NCBI RefSeq assembly: GCF_040882025.1
Contig: NZ_JBBECC010000007.1
Span: 1-48,069, forward strand
Length of the DNA: 48,069 nt
Direction of reading: 5' to 3'
Source of the DNA: Parvibaculum sp040882025
Lineage (GTDB): Bacteria; Pseudomonadota; Alphaproteobacteria; Parvibaculales; Parvibaculaceae
Shown in pieces: positions 32,209 through 41,445 of this stretch; positions within the stretch are counted from its first letter, which is position 1; each line of letters begins with the position of its first letter. The position numbers were made by a program, and so were the translations under genes. Below the pieces are notes generated by a model. The model was not told the DNA's origin. It worked only from the letters and a program-made list of their open reading frames with translations, and ran no database searches.

Positions 32209-33555
32209 TTATTGAATGCGTGGAGACCATGCCGGGTCGGAGGCAAAGGTCGGCGTTGCTGCCGGGCGCTCGTTGTGACCGGTCACATCGACCGACCAGA
32301 GGCTCGGCCCCCCCTGAGCGCCGCGTGTCTCACGGAAGAACATCAATACACGCCCGTTGGGAGCCCATGTCGGCCCTTCATTGTGAAACCCTTCGGTCAG
32401 CACCCGGTCGCCAGTGCCGTCCGGACGCATCACACCGATCACAAAGCGCCCGCCCGAGATTTTGGTGAAGGAAATGAGATCGCCACGCGGCGACCAGACC
32501 GGCGTCGCGTAGCTCCCCTGCCCGAAGCTGATGCGCCGCTGGTTCGAACCGTCGGCATTCATCACGTAGATTTGCTGCGCGCCGCCACGGTCGGACTCGA
32601 ACACAATCTGGCGACCGTCCGGCGAGTAGCTGGGCGCTGTGTCGATAGCGGCCGTGTTTGTGAGTCGCGTCACCTGCCGACTACGAAGATCCATCGTGTA
32701 GATGTCCGCATTGCCGCCGCGCTGCAGGCTCATGATGATCTTCTGGCCGTCCGGCGAGAAACGCGGCGCAAATGTCATGCCCGGGAACTCGCCGACCACT
32801 TCCTGCTGGCCCGTTTCAATGTCGAGCACATAGACGCGCGGCGCGTTGTTCCGATAGGCAAGATAGGTGATTTCCTGCGAGTTGGGGCTGAAGCGCGGCG
32901 TCAGTACCAGCTCGCGGCCGTTGGTCAGCATGCGTGGATTGTGGCCGTCTTGATCCATGATCGTCAGGCGCTTGATGCGATTGTTCTTTGGCCCCGTTTC
33001 CGAAACATAGACGATGCGCGTATCGAAATATCCATCCTCGCCAGTTAGACGCTTGTAGATAGCGTCGGAAATCAGATGCGCGACGCGCCGCCAGTTGTCG
33101 GGCGTCGTAAAGAACTGGAGACCGGTAAGCTGCTGCTCGGCATAAACGTCCCACAGGCGAAACTCGACGCGGAGACGGCCGTCCGACTCCATGCGCGCCT
33201 GACCGGTGACGAGCGCCTGCGCGTTGATGATGCGCCAATCGCCGAAACGCGGCTGAACGTTGATGTCGCTGAGTTTTTCGATGAAGGCCGCCTTGGGCAA
33301 CGGCCTGAACAGGCCTGAACGCTCGAGGTTATTCGTCACAACGCCGGCAATGTCCGCACCGACGGGACTATCCTCGCCAGGCATGCCCAGAAAATCGACG
33401 ATTGCCACCGGCACGGGATCGACATGACCCTCGGTAATGTCGATTTGCAGAGCGGCGTGCGCAGGCACAGCAAAAGCCATCGCCACGGCGAATGTCGCCA
33501 ACGCCAGCCGCTTCAGGCTCCGCTCTCTTTGCCGTGATATGCGAAAATTGGTCAT
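32209..33555 (-). CDS. tolB: Tol-Pal system protein TolB
   Basis: TolB is a periplasmic beta-propeller that links the inner-membrane TolQRA motor to Pal. The 448-residue protein has a signal peptide (SLKRLALATFAVAMAFAVPA, cleaved after AHA), an N-terminal D1 domain, and propeller repeats with the usual APRFSPDGQ, APSYSPDGRQIVFES and TPVWSPRGD motifs. It starts 25 nt after tolA. Confidence 0.98.
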   Translation of the reverse strand: MTNFRISRQRERSLKRLALATFAVAMAFAVPAHAALQIDITEGHVDPVPVAIVDFLGMPGEDSPVGADIAGVVTNNLERSGLFRPLPKAAFIEKLSDINVQPRFGDWRIINAQALVTGQARMESDGRLRVEFRLWDVYAEQQLTGLQFFTTPDNWRRVAHLISDAIYKRLTGEDGYFDTRIVYVSETGPKNNRIKRLTIMDQDGHNPRMLTNGRELVLTPRFSPNSQEITYLAYRNNAPRVYVLDIETGQQEVVGEFPGMTFAPRFSPDGQKIIMSLQRGGNADIYTMDLRSRQVTRLTNTAAIDTAPSYSPDGRQIVFESDRGGAQQIYVMNADGSNQRRISFGQGSYATPVWSPRGDLISFTKISGGRFVIGVMRPDGTGDRVLTEGFHNEGPTWAPNGRVLMFFRETRGAQGGPSLWSVDVTGHNERPAATPTFASDPAWSPRIQ

Positions 33556-33580
33556 TGCGCTTAACTCCCAGGACGACGGG

Positions 33581-34402
33581 CTATCCGCCCAACATTTCTC
33601 TCGGATCGAAATTCATATCTATTTCGCGCCAACTTGCATATTTGTCGGGCGGCATCTTGAACGGCTGACACAGGCGGATGGCACGCATCGCGCTGTCTGC
33701 TGCGGCTTGATAATAGGAACCGCCCGTAATCAGCTTCGAGCGGTCGAGAAGCTCCGGCGGCCGCGCCAACGATCCGTCCTGATTGAGATAGATCTTGATT
33801 CTCACGACCAATTGCTCGGCATTTGGAGCGCCCGCAGGAACGCTCCAGCAACGGCGCATTTGCACTTTCAACGCATCTTTCTCGCTCAGTGTCAGTCGCA
33901 TCTCCGGGTCATCCGTACGCGGTGCATCGACATCCTCCTCGACCTTCGGTGAGGGTTGCGGTTTCGACGCCGCGTCCGGCTCCTTGTTCAGCAGCGCGGC
34001 AATTTTGTTCGGATCGAATTTGCGTTCTGGCTCCTTCTTGGGCGGCGCCGGCTTCTCTACCTTCTTTTCGACAGGCTTCGGCGGCTCCTTCTTTTCCACC
34101 GTCTTTTCCGGCAAGGGTTCCGGTTCCTGCTCAGGCGGCGGGGGCGCCGGCTGCGGCGCAGGCGGCGTCTCCGCTTTCGGCCGCTCTATTTCTTTCGACG
34201 GCTCAGGCTCCTCGACCGGCGGCAGCGGCTTTTCAATCTTCGGAAGACGCTTGAGATTCGTCAGCTCGTCCACCGTAATGAGATCGACAGGCAGCGCACG
34301 CGTCTCCACCGAGGGCAGTTCCTCGGGTGAAGGAAAGGTCGCCAGTGCCAACGCCACGATCAGGCCATGCGCAGCGACCGAAAAGAGAACAGAATTGCGC
34401 AT
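33581..34402 (-). CDS. tolA: TolA-like energy-transducing protein
   Basis: TolA spans the periplasm and passes proton-motive force from TolQR to TolB/Pal. The 273-residue protein has one N-terminal membrane helix (residues 5-22), a long Pro/Glu/Lys-rich spacer (about 55-165) and a C-terminal TolA/TonB-like domain from about 175 with MRRCWSVPAGAP and YYQAAADSAMRAIRLCQP; the cysteine pair may form a disulfide. Position between tolR (9 nt) and tolB (25 nt) makes the call firm. Confidence 0.95.
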   Translation of the reverse strand: MRNSVLFSVAAHGLIVALALATFPSPEELPSVETRALPVDLITVDELTNLKRLPKIEKPLPPVEEPEPSKEIERPKAETPPAPQPAPPPPEQEPEPLPEKTVEKKEPPKPVEKKVEKPAPPKKEPERKFDPNKIAALLNKEPDAASKPQPSPKVEEDVDAPRTDDPEMRLTLSEKDALKVQMRRCWSVPAGAPNAEQLVVRIKIYLNQDGSLARPPELLDRSKLITGGSYYQAAADSAMRAIRLCQPFKMPPDKYASWREIDMNFDPREMLGG

Positions 34403-34411
34403 TCTCGCTAT

Positions 34412-34870
34412 TTATCTTTCGCCGGCCCCGCGCGCCGGCTTTACTTCGGACTCCGTCACGAGAGCGACACGGGAAAACCCGGACGAACTGATGACACCCA
34501 TCACCTTCATCACTTCCGAGTAGGGAAGCGATCCATCGGCGCGCACGAAAATGCGCTGCTCATACCCATTCTCCGCGATGGCAAGCAGTTGCGGCACCAT
34601 GGCGTCGATTTCTGTAGGCGTCTCCTGCACGAAAATTTCGCCGTTGCCATTGAGCGTGATTGTCAGCGGTTCGTTGTCGCCTGAAATCGGCGCTGCTTGC
34701 GTTTTCGGCAAATCCACCGGCACGCCGACCGTCAGCAACGGCGCCGCCACCATGAACACGATCAGCAACACCAGCATCACGTCGACGACCGGCGTCACGT
34801 TGATCTCGGCCATCGGCGCCCGGCTGTAGCGGCCGCGCCCTGACTTTCTGTTCCCTGCCGACATCCCCAT
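34412..34870 (-). CDS. tolR: Tol-Pal motor protein TolR
   Basis: TolR is the ExbD-like partner of the proton-driven motor. The 152-residue protein has a basic N-terminus, then MAEINVTPVVDVMLVLLIVF with the membrane Asp needed for proton flow, one membrane helix, and a periplasmic domain with VQETPTEIDA. It starts three bases after the tolQ stop. Confidence 0.97.
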   Translation of the reverse strand: MGMSAGNRKSGRGRYSRAPMAEINVTPVVDVMLVLLIVFMVAAPLLTVGVPVDLPKTQAAPISGDNEPLTITLNGNGEIFVQETPTEIDAMVPQLLAIAENGYEQRIFVRADGSLPYSEVMKVMGVISSSGFSRVALVTESEVKPARGAGER

Positions 34871-34873
34871 AGA

Positions 34874-35599
34874 TCAGCTCCGTTCGTCGAGTTGCCGCGA
34901 CAGGATGGCGGAGAACTCATCCGAGAAGCTTTCGAGCCGCGCGCCGATCCGCGAGACCTGGTTGGCGAAGCGGTTGTAGAAGATGACCGCCGGAATGGCG
35001 GCGAGCAGTCCGAGCGCCGTTGCGAAAAGGGCTTCGGCGATGCCTGGTGCAACGACGGCCAGGTTGGTATCGCGGCTTATCGCGATCGACTGAAATGCAT
35101 TCATGATGCCCCAGACCGTGCCGAAAAGGCCGATAAAGGGCGCCGTCGCACCAACGGTCGCCAGAAACAGAAGCCGACCCTCGAGATTCATCATTTCGCG
35201 GCTGATCGTTACCTGCATCACCTTGTCGACCCGCTCCTTGAGGCCGATGAAGGAACTCGATGCGATCTCCTGCGATCGTCGCCATTCGCGCATCGCCGCG
35301 ATGAAAAGCGCGGACAGCGGGTGCTGCGGCCGATGCCCCATTTCCTGGTAGAGGTCGTCAAGCGACCGGCCCGACCAGAAAATGCGCTCGAACTGGTCGG
35401 CACGCCGCTCGACGCGGGCGAAGCGCCACCATTTGTCGAAAATGATCGCCCAGGACCAGACCGAGGCAAAAAGCAGGCCCAGCATGACGAGCTTGACGAC
35501 GATGTCGGCACGCAGGAACAGCCCCCACATGGAGAAGTCCATTGCAGCGGTATCCACCGTCGTCTCGGCGATGATCTGGGCAGTGGTAGCGGGATCCAT
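34874..35599 (-). CDS. tolQ: Tol-Pal motor protein TolQ
   Basis: TolQ is the ExbB/MotA-like proton channel component. The 241-residue protein has three membrane helices: WGLFLRADIVVKLVMLGLLF near the N-terminus, then LFLATVGATAPFIGLFGTVWG and APGIAEALFATALGLLAAIPA, the two conserved pore helices. The ATG at 35599 has GGAGAGG upstream. A 251-nt spacer separates it from ybgC, so it may have its own promoter. Confidence 0.98.
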   Translation of the reverse strand: MDPATTAQIIAETTVDTAAMDFSMWGLFLRADIVVKLVMLGLLFASVWSWAIIFDKWWRFARVERRADQFERIFWSGRSLDDLYQEMGHRPQHPLSALFIAAMREWRRSQEIASSSFIGLKERVDKVMQVTISREMMNLEGRLLFLATVGATAPFIGLFGTVWGIMNAFQSIAISRDTNLAVVAPGIAEALFATALGLLAAIPAVIFYNRFANQVSRIGARLESFSDEFSAILSRQLDERS

Positions 35600-35850
35600 C
35601 AGATTGCCTCTCCGTGCTGTCAGGCTCGATGCAGGGAGCGGCACATCGCAGACGCGGCCTCCGCATCCGGGCAATCCGTGCCCGCTGCGCCTTGCCGTTG
35701 AATGTGTGCCCCCGAATTGAGGCCGAAGTTAGTCTTTCAATTATGTCATTACCGTGGCGCGATTCTGAATTACGGCTGCCCCCTCAAGAGGTTAGCGGTC
35801 CGGTGTTGCGGAGCGACAACATCGCAGCGGCCGACCTCTTGAGATCCTGT

Positions 35851-36324
35851 TTAACCGTTTCCGGCGGCGACAAAGGGCGCCAGCGCATCTCGCACCCCGG
35901 CGGGCAGTCGGCGCGGCCGGCCGCCGGGGTCGAGGCAAGCCGCCAAGACCCGTGCCCGCCAGATCGGCTCCGGTTCGCCACCCTCGGCGAGCCGCAGGAT
36001 CGCCTGCTCCGCTTCGATCCGCGCGCCGCTGGCCCTCACGTAACGGGTCCTGACCTCGAGCCGGTCGTCGATACGAGCGGGTCTGAGAAAGTCGATTTCC
36101 ATGCGATGGACGGCAAAAGCCAGCGGCGCCGCGCCTTCGAAGAGATCGGCATGATGAACGCCGATCAATCGGAGGAAATCGGACCGGCCCCGCTCGGCGA
36201 ACCGCAAATAGTTGGCGTGATAGACGATGCCCGAAAAATCCGTGTCCTCGTAGTAAACCCGGACAGGCAGACGATGGGTCTGGCCGTCGATCCGGCCGGC
36301 AAGATCGGGCCAATCGAAACTCAT
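35851..36324 (-). CDS. ybgC: Acyl-CoA thioesterase YbgC
   Basis: The 157-residue hotdog-fold protein has the catalytic VYYEDTDFSGIVYHANYLRF, in which the Asp of TDFSG is essential, and continues with ERGRSDFLRLIGVHH. YbgC hydrolyses short-chain acyl-CoA or acyl-ACP and is linked to phospholipid metabolism next to tol genes. Its ATG overlaps the ruvB stop by four bases, and it precedes tolQ by 251 nt. Length and order are standard. Confidence 0.96.
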   Translation of the reverse strand: MSFDWPDLAGRIDGQTHRLPVRVYYEDTDFSGIVYHANYLRFAERGRSDFLRLIGVHHADLFEGAAPLAFAVHRMEIDFLRPARIDDRLEVRTRYVRASGARIEAEQAILRLAEGGEPEPIWRARVLAACLDPGGRPRRLPAGVRDALAPFVAAGNG

Positions 36325-37373
36325 TGCTGGTCGCCACCCTCGTCACCGTTGAAGAGCGCGCCCTGCCCTGCGGTCCCGCTCGGAGGCGGTGCAATGCCGA
36401 GATGCGAGAAGGCGGCGGCCGTCAGCATCCGGCCGCGTGGGGTCCGGTTCACCAGTGCCTGCTGGATCAGATAGGGCTCGATGATCTCCTCGATGGCATC
36501 GCGCGGTTCGGAAAGCGCGGCGGCGATTGTCTCGACACCGACCGGCCCGCCCGAAAAACCGACGGCAATGCACCGGAGATAACGGTGATCGAGCGCGTCG
36601 AGCCCCAATTCGTCGACTTCGAGCCGTCGCAACGCCTTGTCGGCCGCATTTGCATCGATCGCACGCACGCCTTCGACGGCGGCAAAATCGCGCACGCGGC
36701 GCAAAAGTCGGCCAGCGATGCGCGGCGTTCCGCGCGCACGGCGCGCAATTTCATGCGCACCGTCGGATGTCATCTCGATACCCAGGACGCGCGCACCGCG
36801 CCGCACGATACTTTCGAGTTCGACGATCTCGTAGAAGTTGAGCCGCACGGGAATGCCGAAACGATCGCGCAGCGGCGTTGTCAAAAGCCCTGTTCGCGTC
36901 GTCGCGCCAATCAGCGTAAAGGGCGCCAGTTCGATGCGGACCGACCTTGCGCCAGGCCCCTCCCCGATAATGAGGTCGAGCTGAAAATCCTCCATCGCCG
37001 GATAGAGAATTTCCTCGACCGCCGGCGCCAACCGGTGAATTTCGTCGATAAAAAGCACATCACGCGGTTCGAGATTGGTGAGAAGTGCAGCCAGATCGCC
37101 CGCCCTGGAAATGACGGGTCCCGAGGTCGCCCGGAAATTGACACCCAATTCGCGCGCCACGATTTGCGCCAGCGTCGTCTTGCCGAGACCTGGCGGACCG
37201 GCGAAAAGCACATGATCGAGCGCCTCGCCTCTCGCCCGTGCCGCTTCGATGAAGACCGAGAGGTTCTCCCTGGCCCGCGCCTGCCCAACGAAATCGGCGA
37301 GCACCTGTGGCCGGAGCGAGCGCTCGAACTCGTCCTCCGCTCGTTTGGCCGCGCCGAGAAGGCGTTCCGTCAT
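36321..37373 (-). CDS. ruvB: Holliday junction helicase motor RuvB
   Basis: RuvB is the AAA+ ring that drives branch migration of recombination intermediates with RuvA. The 350-residue protein has Walker A GPPGLGKTT (59-67), Walker B DVLFIDEIHRL, sensor TLIGATTRTGLL and the C-terminal winged helix ending in RTPRGRMLTAAAFSHLG. Its start overlaps the ruvA stop by four bases and its stop overlaps the ybgC start. Confidence 0.98.
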   Translation of the reverse strand: MTERLLGAAKRAEDEFERSLRPQVLADFVGQARARENLSVFIEAARARGEALDHVLFAGPPGLGKTTLAQIVARELGVNFRATSGPVISRAGDLAALLTNLEPRDVLFIDEIHRLAPAVEEILYPAMEDFQLDLIIGEGPGARSVRIELAPFTLIGATTRTGLLTTPLRDRFGIPVRLNFYEIVELESIVRRGARVLGIEMTSDGAHEIARRARGTPRIAGRLLRRVRDFAAVEGVRAIDANAADKALRRLEVDELGLDALDHRYLRCIAVGFSGGPVGVETIAAALSEPRDAIEEIIEPYLIQQALVNRTPRGRMLTAAAFSHLGIAPPPSGTAGQGALFNGDEGGDQQ

Positions 37374-37981
37374 CGCGCCAGCTCCTTGAGACCCTGCCGA
37401 ATCAACACCTCGGCGCTTGCATCCGCATCAACCCGGCGGGCCGCAGACGAAACCGCACTTGCGGCCTGCGCGGCGGGATAACCCAGATTGACGAGTGCCG
37501 ACACCGCATCGCGCATCGGTTCGGAGGCCGGAGCAACATCGATATCGACACCGTTCAGAACCACCGCAAGACCGGCCCCTGCCGGTGCCTTGTCTTTCAA
37601 CTCGGCGACAATGCGTGCCGCAACTTTCGGCCCGACACCGGGCGCCGCCGACACTGCCTTCTTGTCGTCAAGCGCGATCGCCCGAGCGAGGTCAGTCGGC
37701 GTCAGGGCGCCGAGCACACCGAGTGCAACACGCGTGCCTACGCCCTGCACGCCCAGCAGCAGACGGAACCATTCGCGTTCGCCGTCGCTCGCAAAACCGA
37801 TCAGGCGGATCGCCTCGTCGCTCATCTTGGTTTCGATGGAAAGCGTCACCGGGTTGCCCAACGCCGGCAATGCGGAAAGCGTTCGCCGCGAACAGGTGAC
37901 ATGATAGCCGACGCCACCGACATCGACGACAACCCAGTCCTCACCCGTTGAATCGACAATGCCTTTGAGCTTGCCGATCAT
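37370..37981 (-). CDS. ruvA: Holliday junction DNA-binding protein RuvA
   Basis: RuvA binds four-way junctions and loads RuvB. The 203-residue protein starts MIGKLKGIVDSTGED, has the helix-hairpin-helix motifs LLLGVQGVGTRVALGVLG and APGVGPKVAARIVAELKDK, and a C-terminal UBA-like domain (VSALVNLGYPAAQAASAVSS) that contacts RuvB. It overlaps ruvC and ruvB by four bases on each side. Confidence 0.98.
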   Translation of the reverse strand: MIGKLKGIVDSTGEDWVVVDVGGVGYHVTCSRRTLSALPALGNPVTLSIETKMSDEAIRLIGFASDGEREWFRLLLGVQGVGTRVALGVLGALTPTDLARAIALDDKKAVSAAPGVGPKVAARIVAELKDKAPAGAGLAVVLNGVDIDVAPASEPMRDAVSALVNLGYPAAQAASAVSSAARRVDADASAEVLIRQGLKELAR

Positions 37982-38505
37982 CGCGAAGCTCCCGCCCGTA
38001 GAAGAGCCGCTGCGATCCGCTCGTCGGCGCCACCCGAATGGGCATGACAAATGGCAATGGCAAGCGCATCGGCGGCATGCTCGGTAGCGGGTTTCGCGCC
38101 TGGCAAAAGCATTTCGACCATCAGCCCGATTTGCGCCTTTGCCGCGTGGCCGGCGCCGACCACCGATTTCTTGATCCGGTTTGGCGCGTACTCGGCAACC
38201 GGCAAACCGGCTCGCGCGACGACCAGAAGCGCAACGGCCCGCGCCTGACCGAGCTTCAGCGCCGCCGCCACATCGCGCGCCACAAACGCCTGCTCGACCG
38301 CTGCGGCATCGGGCGCATGGCGATCGAGTACATCGAGAAGTCCTGCCTCAATCTCGACAAGCCGCTGTGCAAGCGTCAACTTTGAACTTGAAACAACCGT
38401 GCCGTTGGCAAGATGGACGAGCTTCGATCCGGCAATCTCGATCACGCCCCAACCGGTCGCGCCGAGGCCCGGATCGATGCCGAGAATTCTGAGCGGTACC
38501 GGCAT
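37978..38505 (-). CDS. ruvC: Holliday junction resolvase RuvC
   Basis: RuvC cuts Holliday junctions after RuvAB migration. The 175-residue protein has the RNase-H-like active site: Asp11 in ILGIDPGLGATGWG, the Glu in AAAVEQAFVARDV, and the C-terminal HAADALAIAICHAH. The ATG at 38505 was chosen with GGAGGAC upstream. It is first in the ruvCAB-ybgC overlap chain. Confidence 0.98.
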   Translation of the reverse strand: MPVPLRILGIDPGLGATGWGVIEIAGSKLVHLANGTVVSSSKLTLAQRLVEIEAGLLDVLDRHAPDAAAVEQAFVARDVAAALKLGQARAVALLVVARAGLPVAEYAPNRIKKSVVGAGHAAKAQIGLMVEMLLPGAKPATEHAADALAIAICHAHSGGADERIAAALLRAGASR

Positions 38506-38606
38506 GGGCGGCTGGTCCTCCAGGCAGACAAGCTGCAAACGTCTACCGGGTTCACATCCGTGACGGGAGCCGGAACGGAAGCCATGGACCCATCCTGGTG
38601 GATCGA

Positions 38607-39353
38607 TCAGGCCGACATCTTCTCCAGCACCGAATCGGACATCTCGAAGTTCGCATAAACCTGCTGTACATCGTCGTTGTCGTCCAGCGCTTCGAGCATC
38701 TTGAGCACCGTCTCGGCTTTCTCGTCGTCGAGGCCTATGGTGTTCTGCGGTTTCCAGACGATGCGGGCCGTACGCGGTTCACCGAAACGGCCCTCAAGCG
38801 CCTTGGCGACTTCATGCAATGCGTCGGGGGCGCTGTAGAGTTCATGAGCTTCAGCGCTCGATTGGCAGTCGTCGGCGCCCGCCTCGATGGCAGCTTCAAT
38901 CATGTCGTCGGCGCTCGCGGCTTCCGCCGGATACTCAATCAGACCCAGCCGGTCGAACATGAAGGAAACCGAACCGGTTTCGCCGAGATTGCCGCCGTTT
39001 TTTGTGAAAATGGCCCGCACCTCGCCAGCCGTCCGGTTGCGATTGTCGGTCAGTGTCTCGACGATGACACCGATGCCGCCCGGGCCGAACCCTTCATAAC
39101 GAACCTCTTCGTAGTTCTCGCCGCCCTGATCCGTGCTGCGCTTGATCGCGCGCTCGATATTGTCCTTGGGCATGTTTTCGGCACGTGCCGCCTGAATAGC
39201 GGCCCGCAGCCGCGGGTTATACTCAGGGTCGGGCAAGCCCATTTTGGCCGCCACGGTAATTTCCTTGGCAAGCTTGGCGAACATCTTGGCGCGCTTCTTG
39301 TCCTGCGCGCCCTTGCGGTACATGATGTTCTTGAATTGTGAATGGCCGGCCAT
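38607..39353 (-). CDS. yebC: YebC/PmpR family DNA-binding regulatory protein
   Basis: The 248-residue protein begins MAGHSQFKNIMYRKGAQDKK and contains YEGFGPGGIGVIVETLTDNR, both family hallmarks. YebC proteins have been described as transcription regulators and, more recently, as helping ribosomes pass difficult sequences. The ATG at 39353 has GGGAGACGGA upstream. It lies about 100 nt before ruvC on the same strand, as in most proteobacteria. Confidence 0.97.
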   Translation of the reverse strand: MAGHSQFKNIMYRKGAQDKKRAKMFAKLAKEITVAAKMGLPDPEYNPRLRAAIQAARAENMPKDNIERAIKRSTDQGGENYEEVRYEGFGPGGIGVIVETLTDNRNRTAGEVRAIFTKNGGNLGETGSVSFMFDRLGLIEYPAEAASADDMIEAAIEAGADDCQSSAEAHELYSAPDALHEVAKALEGRFGEPRTARIVWKPQNTIGLDDEKAETVLKMLEALDDNDDVQQVYANFEMSDSVLEKMSA

Positions 39354-39593
39354 TCCGTCTCCCAACACTCATCGGTGCAAGCTGGATTTGGGCGCTTTTA
39401 TAGAAGCCGCCTCAGCCAAAATCCAGTATCCGCCAACATAGCCAAATACACGCCGAAATCGTCTATGTCGGATATATACATCTCTCACGTGTATTAGGCG
39501 ATTCGGGCGGCATTGCGAACTCTCCACAGATGGTCTCGGAAAATCACTGTCTCCGATCCCTCGGCCAACGCCGAACAATTCCTGCTCGGGCTC

Positions 39594-40622
39594 TCAGCCG
39601 CGGTAAATTTCGGTCGGCCAGGCATAGTCGCCGGACAGGGCGCGATCGAAAACGACCTCTTCGATGAAACGCGCGACCAGGCGCTCGCTGAACAACGAGT
39701 GATAACGCGCATGACCGTTACGCGCGATACGCTGGCGTTCGTTGTCGTTCTTCAGGAAATAGCGCAGCCGATCCGCCAGGTCGTCGACATCGCGGTAGAA
39801 AGCAAATTCCTCGTCGGAGAAAATATCGTCATACCCTGTCGAACGCGAGACGAAGACCAGAAGCCCGTTGCCCGCATACTGGGCAAAGCGATCCGACGAA
39901 TAGAGATAATGGTCGTTGGCCCGATTGAGGTTGAGGCCCATACGCGCCGAAGCGATCGCCTCGAAATAGGCACTCCCATATACATAAGGCCGCTCCGCCA
40001 ACCCGTAAAACGCATAGCGTGCCTCCGGAACCCGCGCCGCGATCTCACGCATCATCTGTCCCCGTTGAGGGGTCGTCCGCTCGGTGCCTATGGCGCACAG
40101 AAAGTCGAACGGTTGATCATTCCGCGCAAAACATTTCAGCGTTTCGATCGACAAATCCGCCGGATTCGGAATGAACGCCATCCCGTGCGTGGGTGTTGCA
40201 AATTCCTTCAGTCGCTCGCCTGCTGTGGTGATGAAGGTCACATCCGCCACTTCGGCGAAGCGCCGGATGCGCGGCGGGTTCTCGGGAATAAAAATCGGGT
40301 CGAGATTAACAACTGCGACACGGAGACCAGGCAGCAGGCTCCGTATTTCGCGCACCGTGTGGTTCGACACCTTGTCCGCGTGGAAGAGCACCAGCAGATC
40401 GGGCCGAAAATTCTCGCAGAGCTCCAGCAAGCGTCGATTGACATGCCGTGTGCCAGCGCGTCCGATGCCGAAACGCCCCTGTTCGCGCGCCACGTCCCGG
40501 TCGCTGAACGGCATTACGAGATGACCGTTGCGCACGAAGCCGTTTGTCAGCTTGCGCACCGTTGCATAGAAATTGATGCCGGCCCGCTTTTCATTGTAGT
40601 TGCCCGCCAGTACAATTCGCAT
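39594..40622 (-). CDS. Glycosyltransferase-like protein (GT4/CgeB type)
   Basis: The 342-residue protein has a GT-B layout: an N-terminal Rossmann-like half (MRIVLAGNYNEKRAGINFYA, LVLFHADKVSN) and a C-terminal half with ASARMGLNLNRAND, SDRFAQYAGNGLLVFVS and ADRLRYFLKNDNERQRIARN, matching the glycosyl-transferase group 1 C-terminal domain seen in CgeB-like proteins. No sugar-nucleotide or lipid biosynthesis gene is nearby, so donor and acceptor are unknown. The ATG at 40622 lies five bases after the phosphoesterase stop, so it is the last gene of the zapA-6S-cyclo-ligase-phosphoesterase run. Confidence 0.83.
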   Translation of the reverse strand: MRIVLAGNYNEKRAGINFYATVRKLTNGFVRNGHLVMPFSDRDVAREQGRFGIGRAGTRHVNRRLLELCENFRPDLLVLFHADKVSNHTVREIRSLLPGLRVAVVNLDPIFIPENPPRIRRFAEVADVTFITTAGERLKEFATPTHGMAFIPNPADLSIETLKCFARNDQPFDFLCAIGTERTTPQRGQMMREIAARVPEARYAFYGLAERPYVYGSAYFEAIASARMGLNLNRANDHYLYSSDRFAQYAGNGLLVFVSRSTGYDDIFSDEEFAFYRDVDDLADRLRYFLKNDNERQRIARNGHARYHSLFSERLVARFIEEVVFDRALSGDYAWPTEIYRG

Positions 40623-40627
40623 CTGCG

Positions 40628-41443
40628 TCAAATCTCCGGCAAGGCGGAACGAAGGCGCCCGCCGATGCGAATGGGCTCGACGCGACGTGCAAGACCCGAT
40701 CCCGCATCTGTTTCCACAAACACGCCGCACAGCGTTGCCGGCCCCATGGCAGGCTGAAAACGGCCGCTCGGGATTTTTGTGATGAACCGATTGAGTGGCT
40801 CATCCTTTTCCATTCCAATGACGGAGTTGTAATCGCCGCACATGCCAGCATCCGTCTGGTACGCGGTGCCGCCGGGGAGCACCTGTGCGTCGGCGGTCGG
40901 AACATGGCTGTGCGTACCGACAACGAGCGACGCGCGCCCGTCGCAAAAATGCCCCATCGCCATCTTCTCCGATGTCGCCTCGGCATGAATGTCGACCACA
41001 ATCGCATCGGCCGCCTGCCCAAGCGGACAGGCATCGAGTTGACGCTCAACCGCCTCGAACGGGCAATCGAGCGCTTCCATGAAAACGCGGCCGAGCGCAT
41101 TTACGACCAGTACGCGGGCGCCCGAGGCGCTTTCCACAAGCGTCGCACCGCGCCCCGGCGTACCGGCAGGGTAGTTGACGGGACGGATCAAGCGTGGTTC
41201 TCGCTCGATATGAACCAGCGCTTCGCGCTGGTCCCACGAGTGATTGCCGAGCGTGATGACATCGGCGCCTGCATCGAAAACCTCGTCGCAAATCGCTCCA
41301 GTGATGCCGAAGCCGCCAGCGGCGTTCTCGCCGTTGACGACCACAAAATCAAGCTGCAGAGCGCGGCGCAACCCGGGCAATTCGGCAATCAGCGAGTCAC
41401 GCCCGCTGCGGCCCACAATATCCCCCAGAAACAGAAGTCTCAT
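40628..41443 (-). CDS. YmdB-like metallophosphoesterase (TIGR00282 family)
   Basis: The 271-residue protein has the dimetal site motifs LFLGDIVGRSG, VVNGENAAGGFGI, ITLGNHSWD, DIHAEATSEK and VVGTHSHVPTAD. In Bacillus the relative YmdB is a cyclic-nucleotide phosphodiesterase needed for development; the role in alphaproteobacteria is unsettled. ATG 41443 is preferred with GGAG upstream, although a GTG two codons earlier overlaps the stop of the cyclo-ligase gene. Confidence 0.93.
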   Translation of the reverse strand: MRLLFLGDIVGRSGRDSLIAELPGLRRALQLDFVVVNGENAAGGFGITGAICDEVFDAGADVITLGNHSWDQREALVHIEREPRLIRPVNYPAGTPGRGATLVESASGARVLVVNALGRVFMEALDCPFEAVERQLDACPLGQAADAIVVDIHAEATSEKMAMGHFCDGRASLVVGTHSHVPTADAQVLPGGTAYQTDAGMCGDYNSVIGMEKDEPLNRFITKIPSGRFQPAMGPATLCGVFVETDAGSGLARRVEPIRIGGRLRSALPEI

Positions 41444-41445
41444 TT

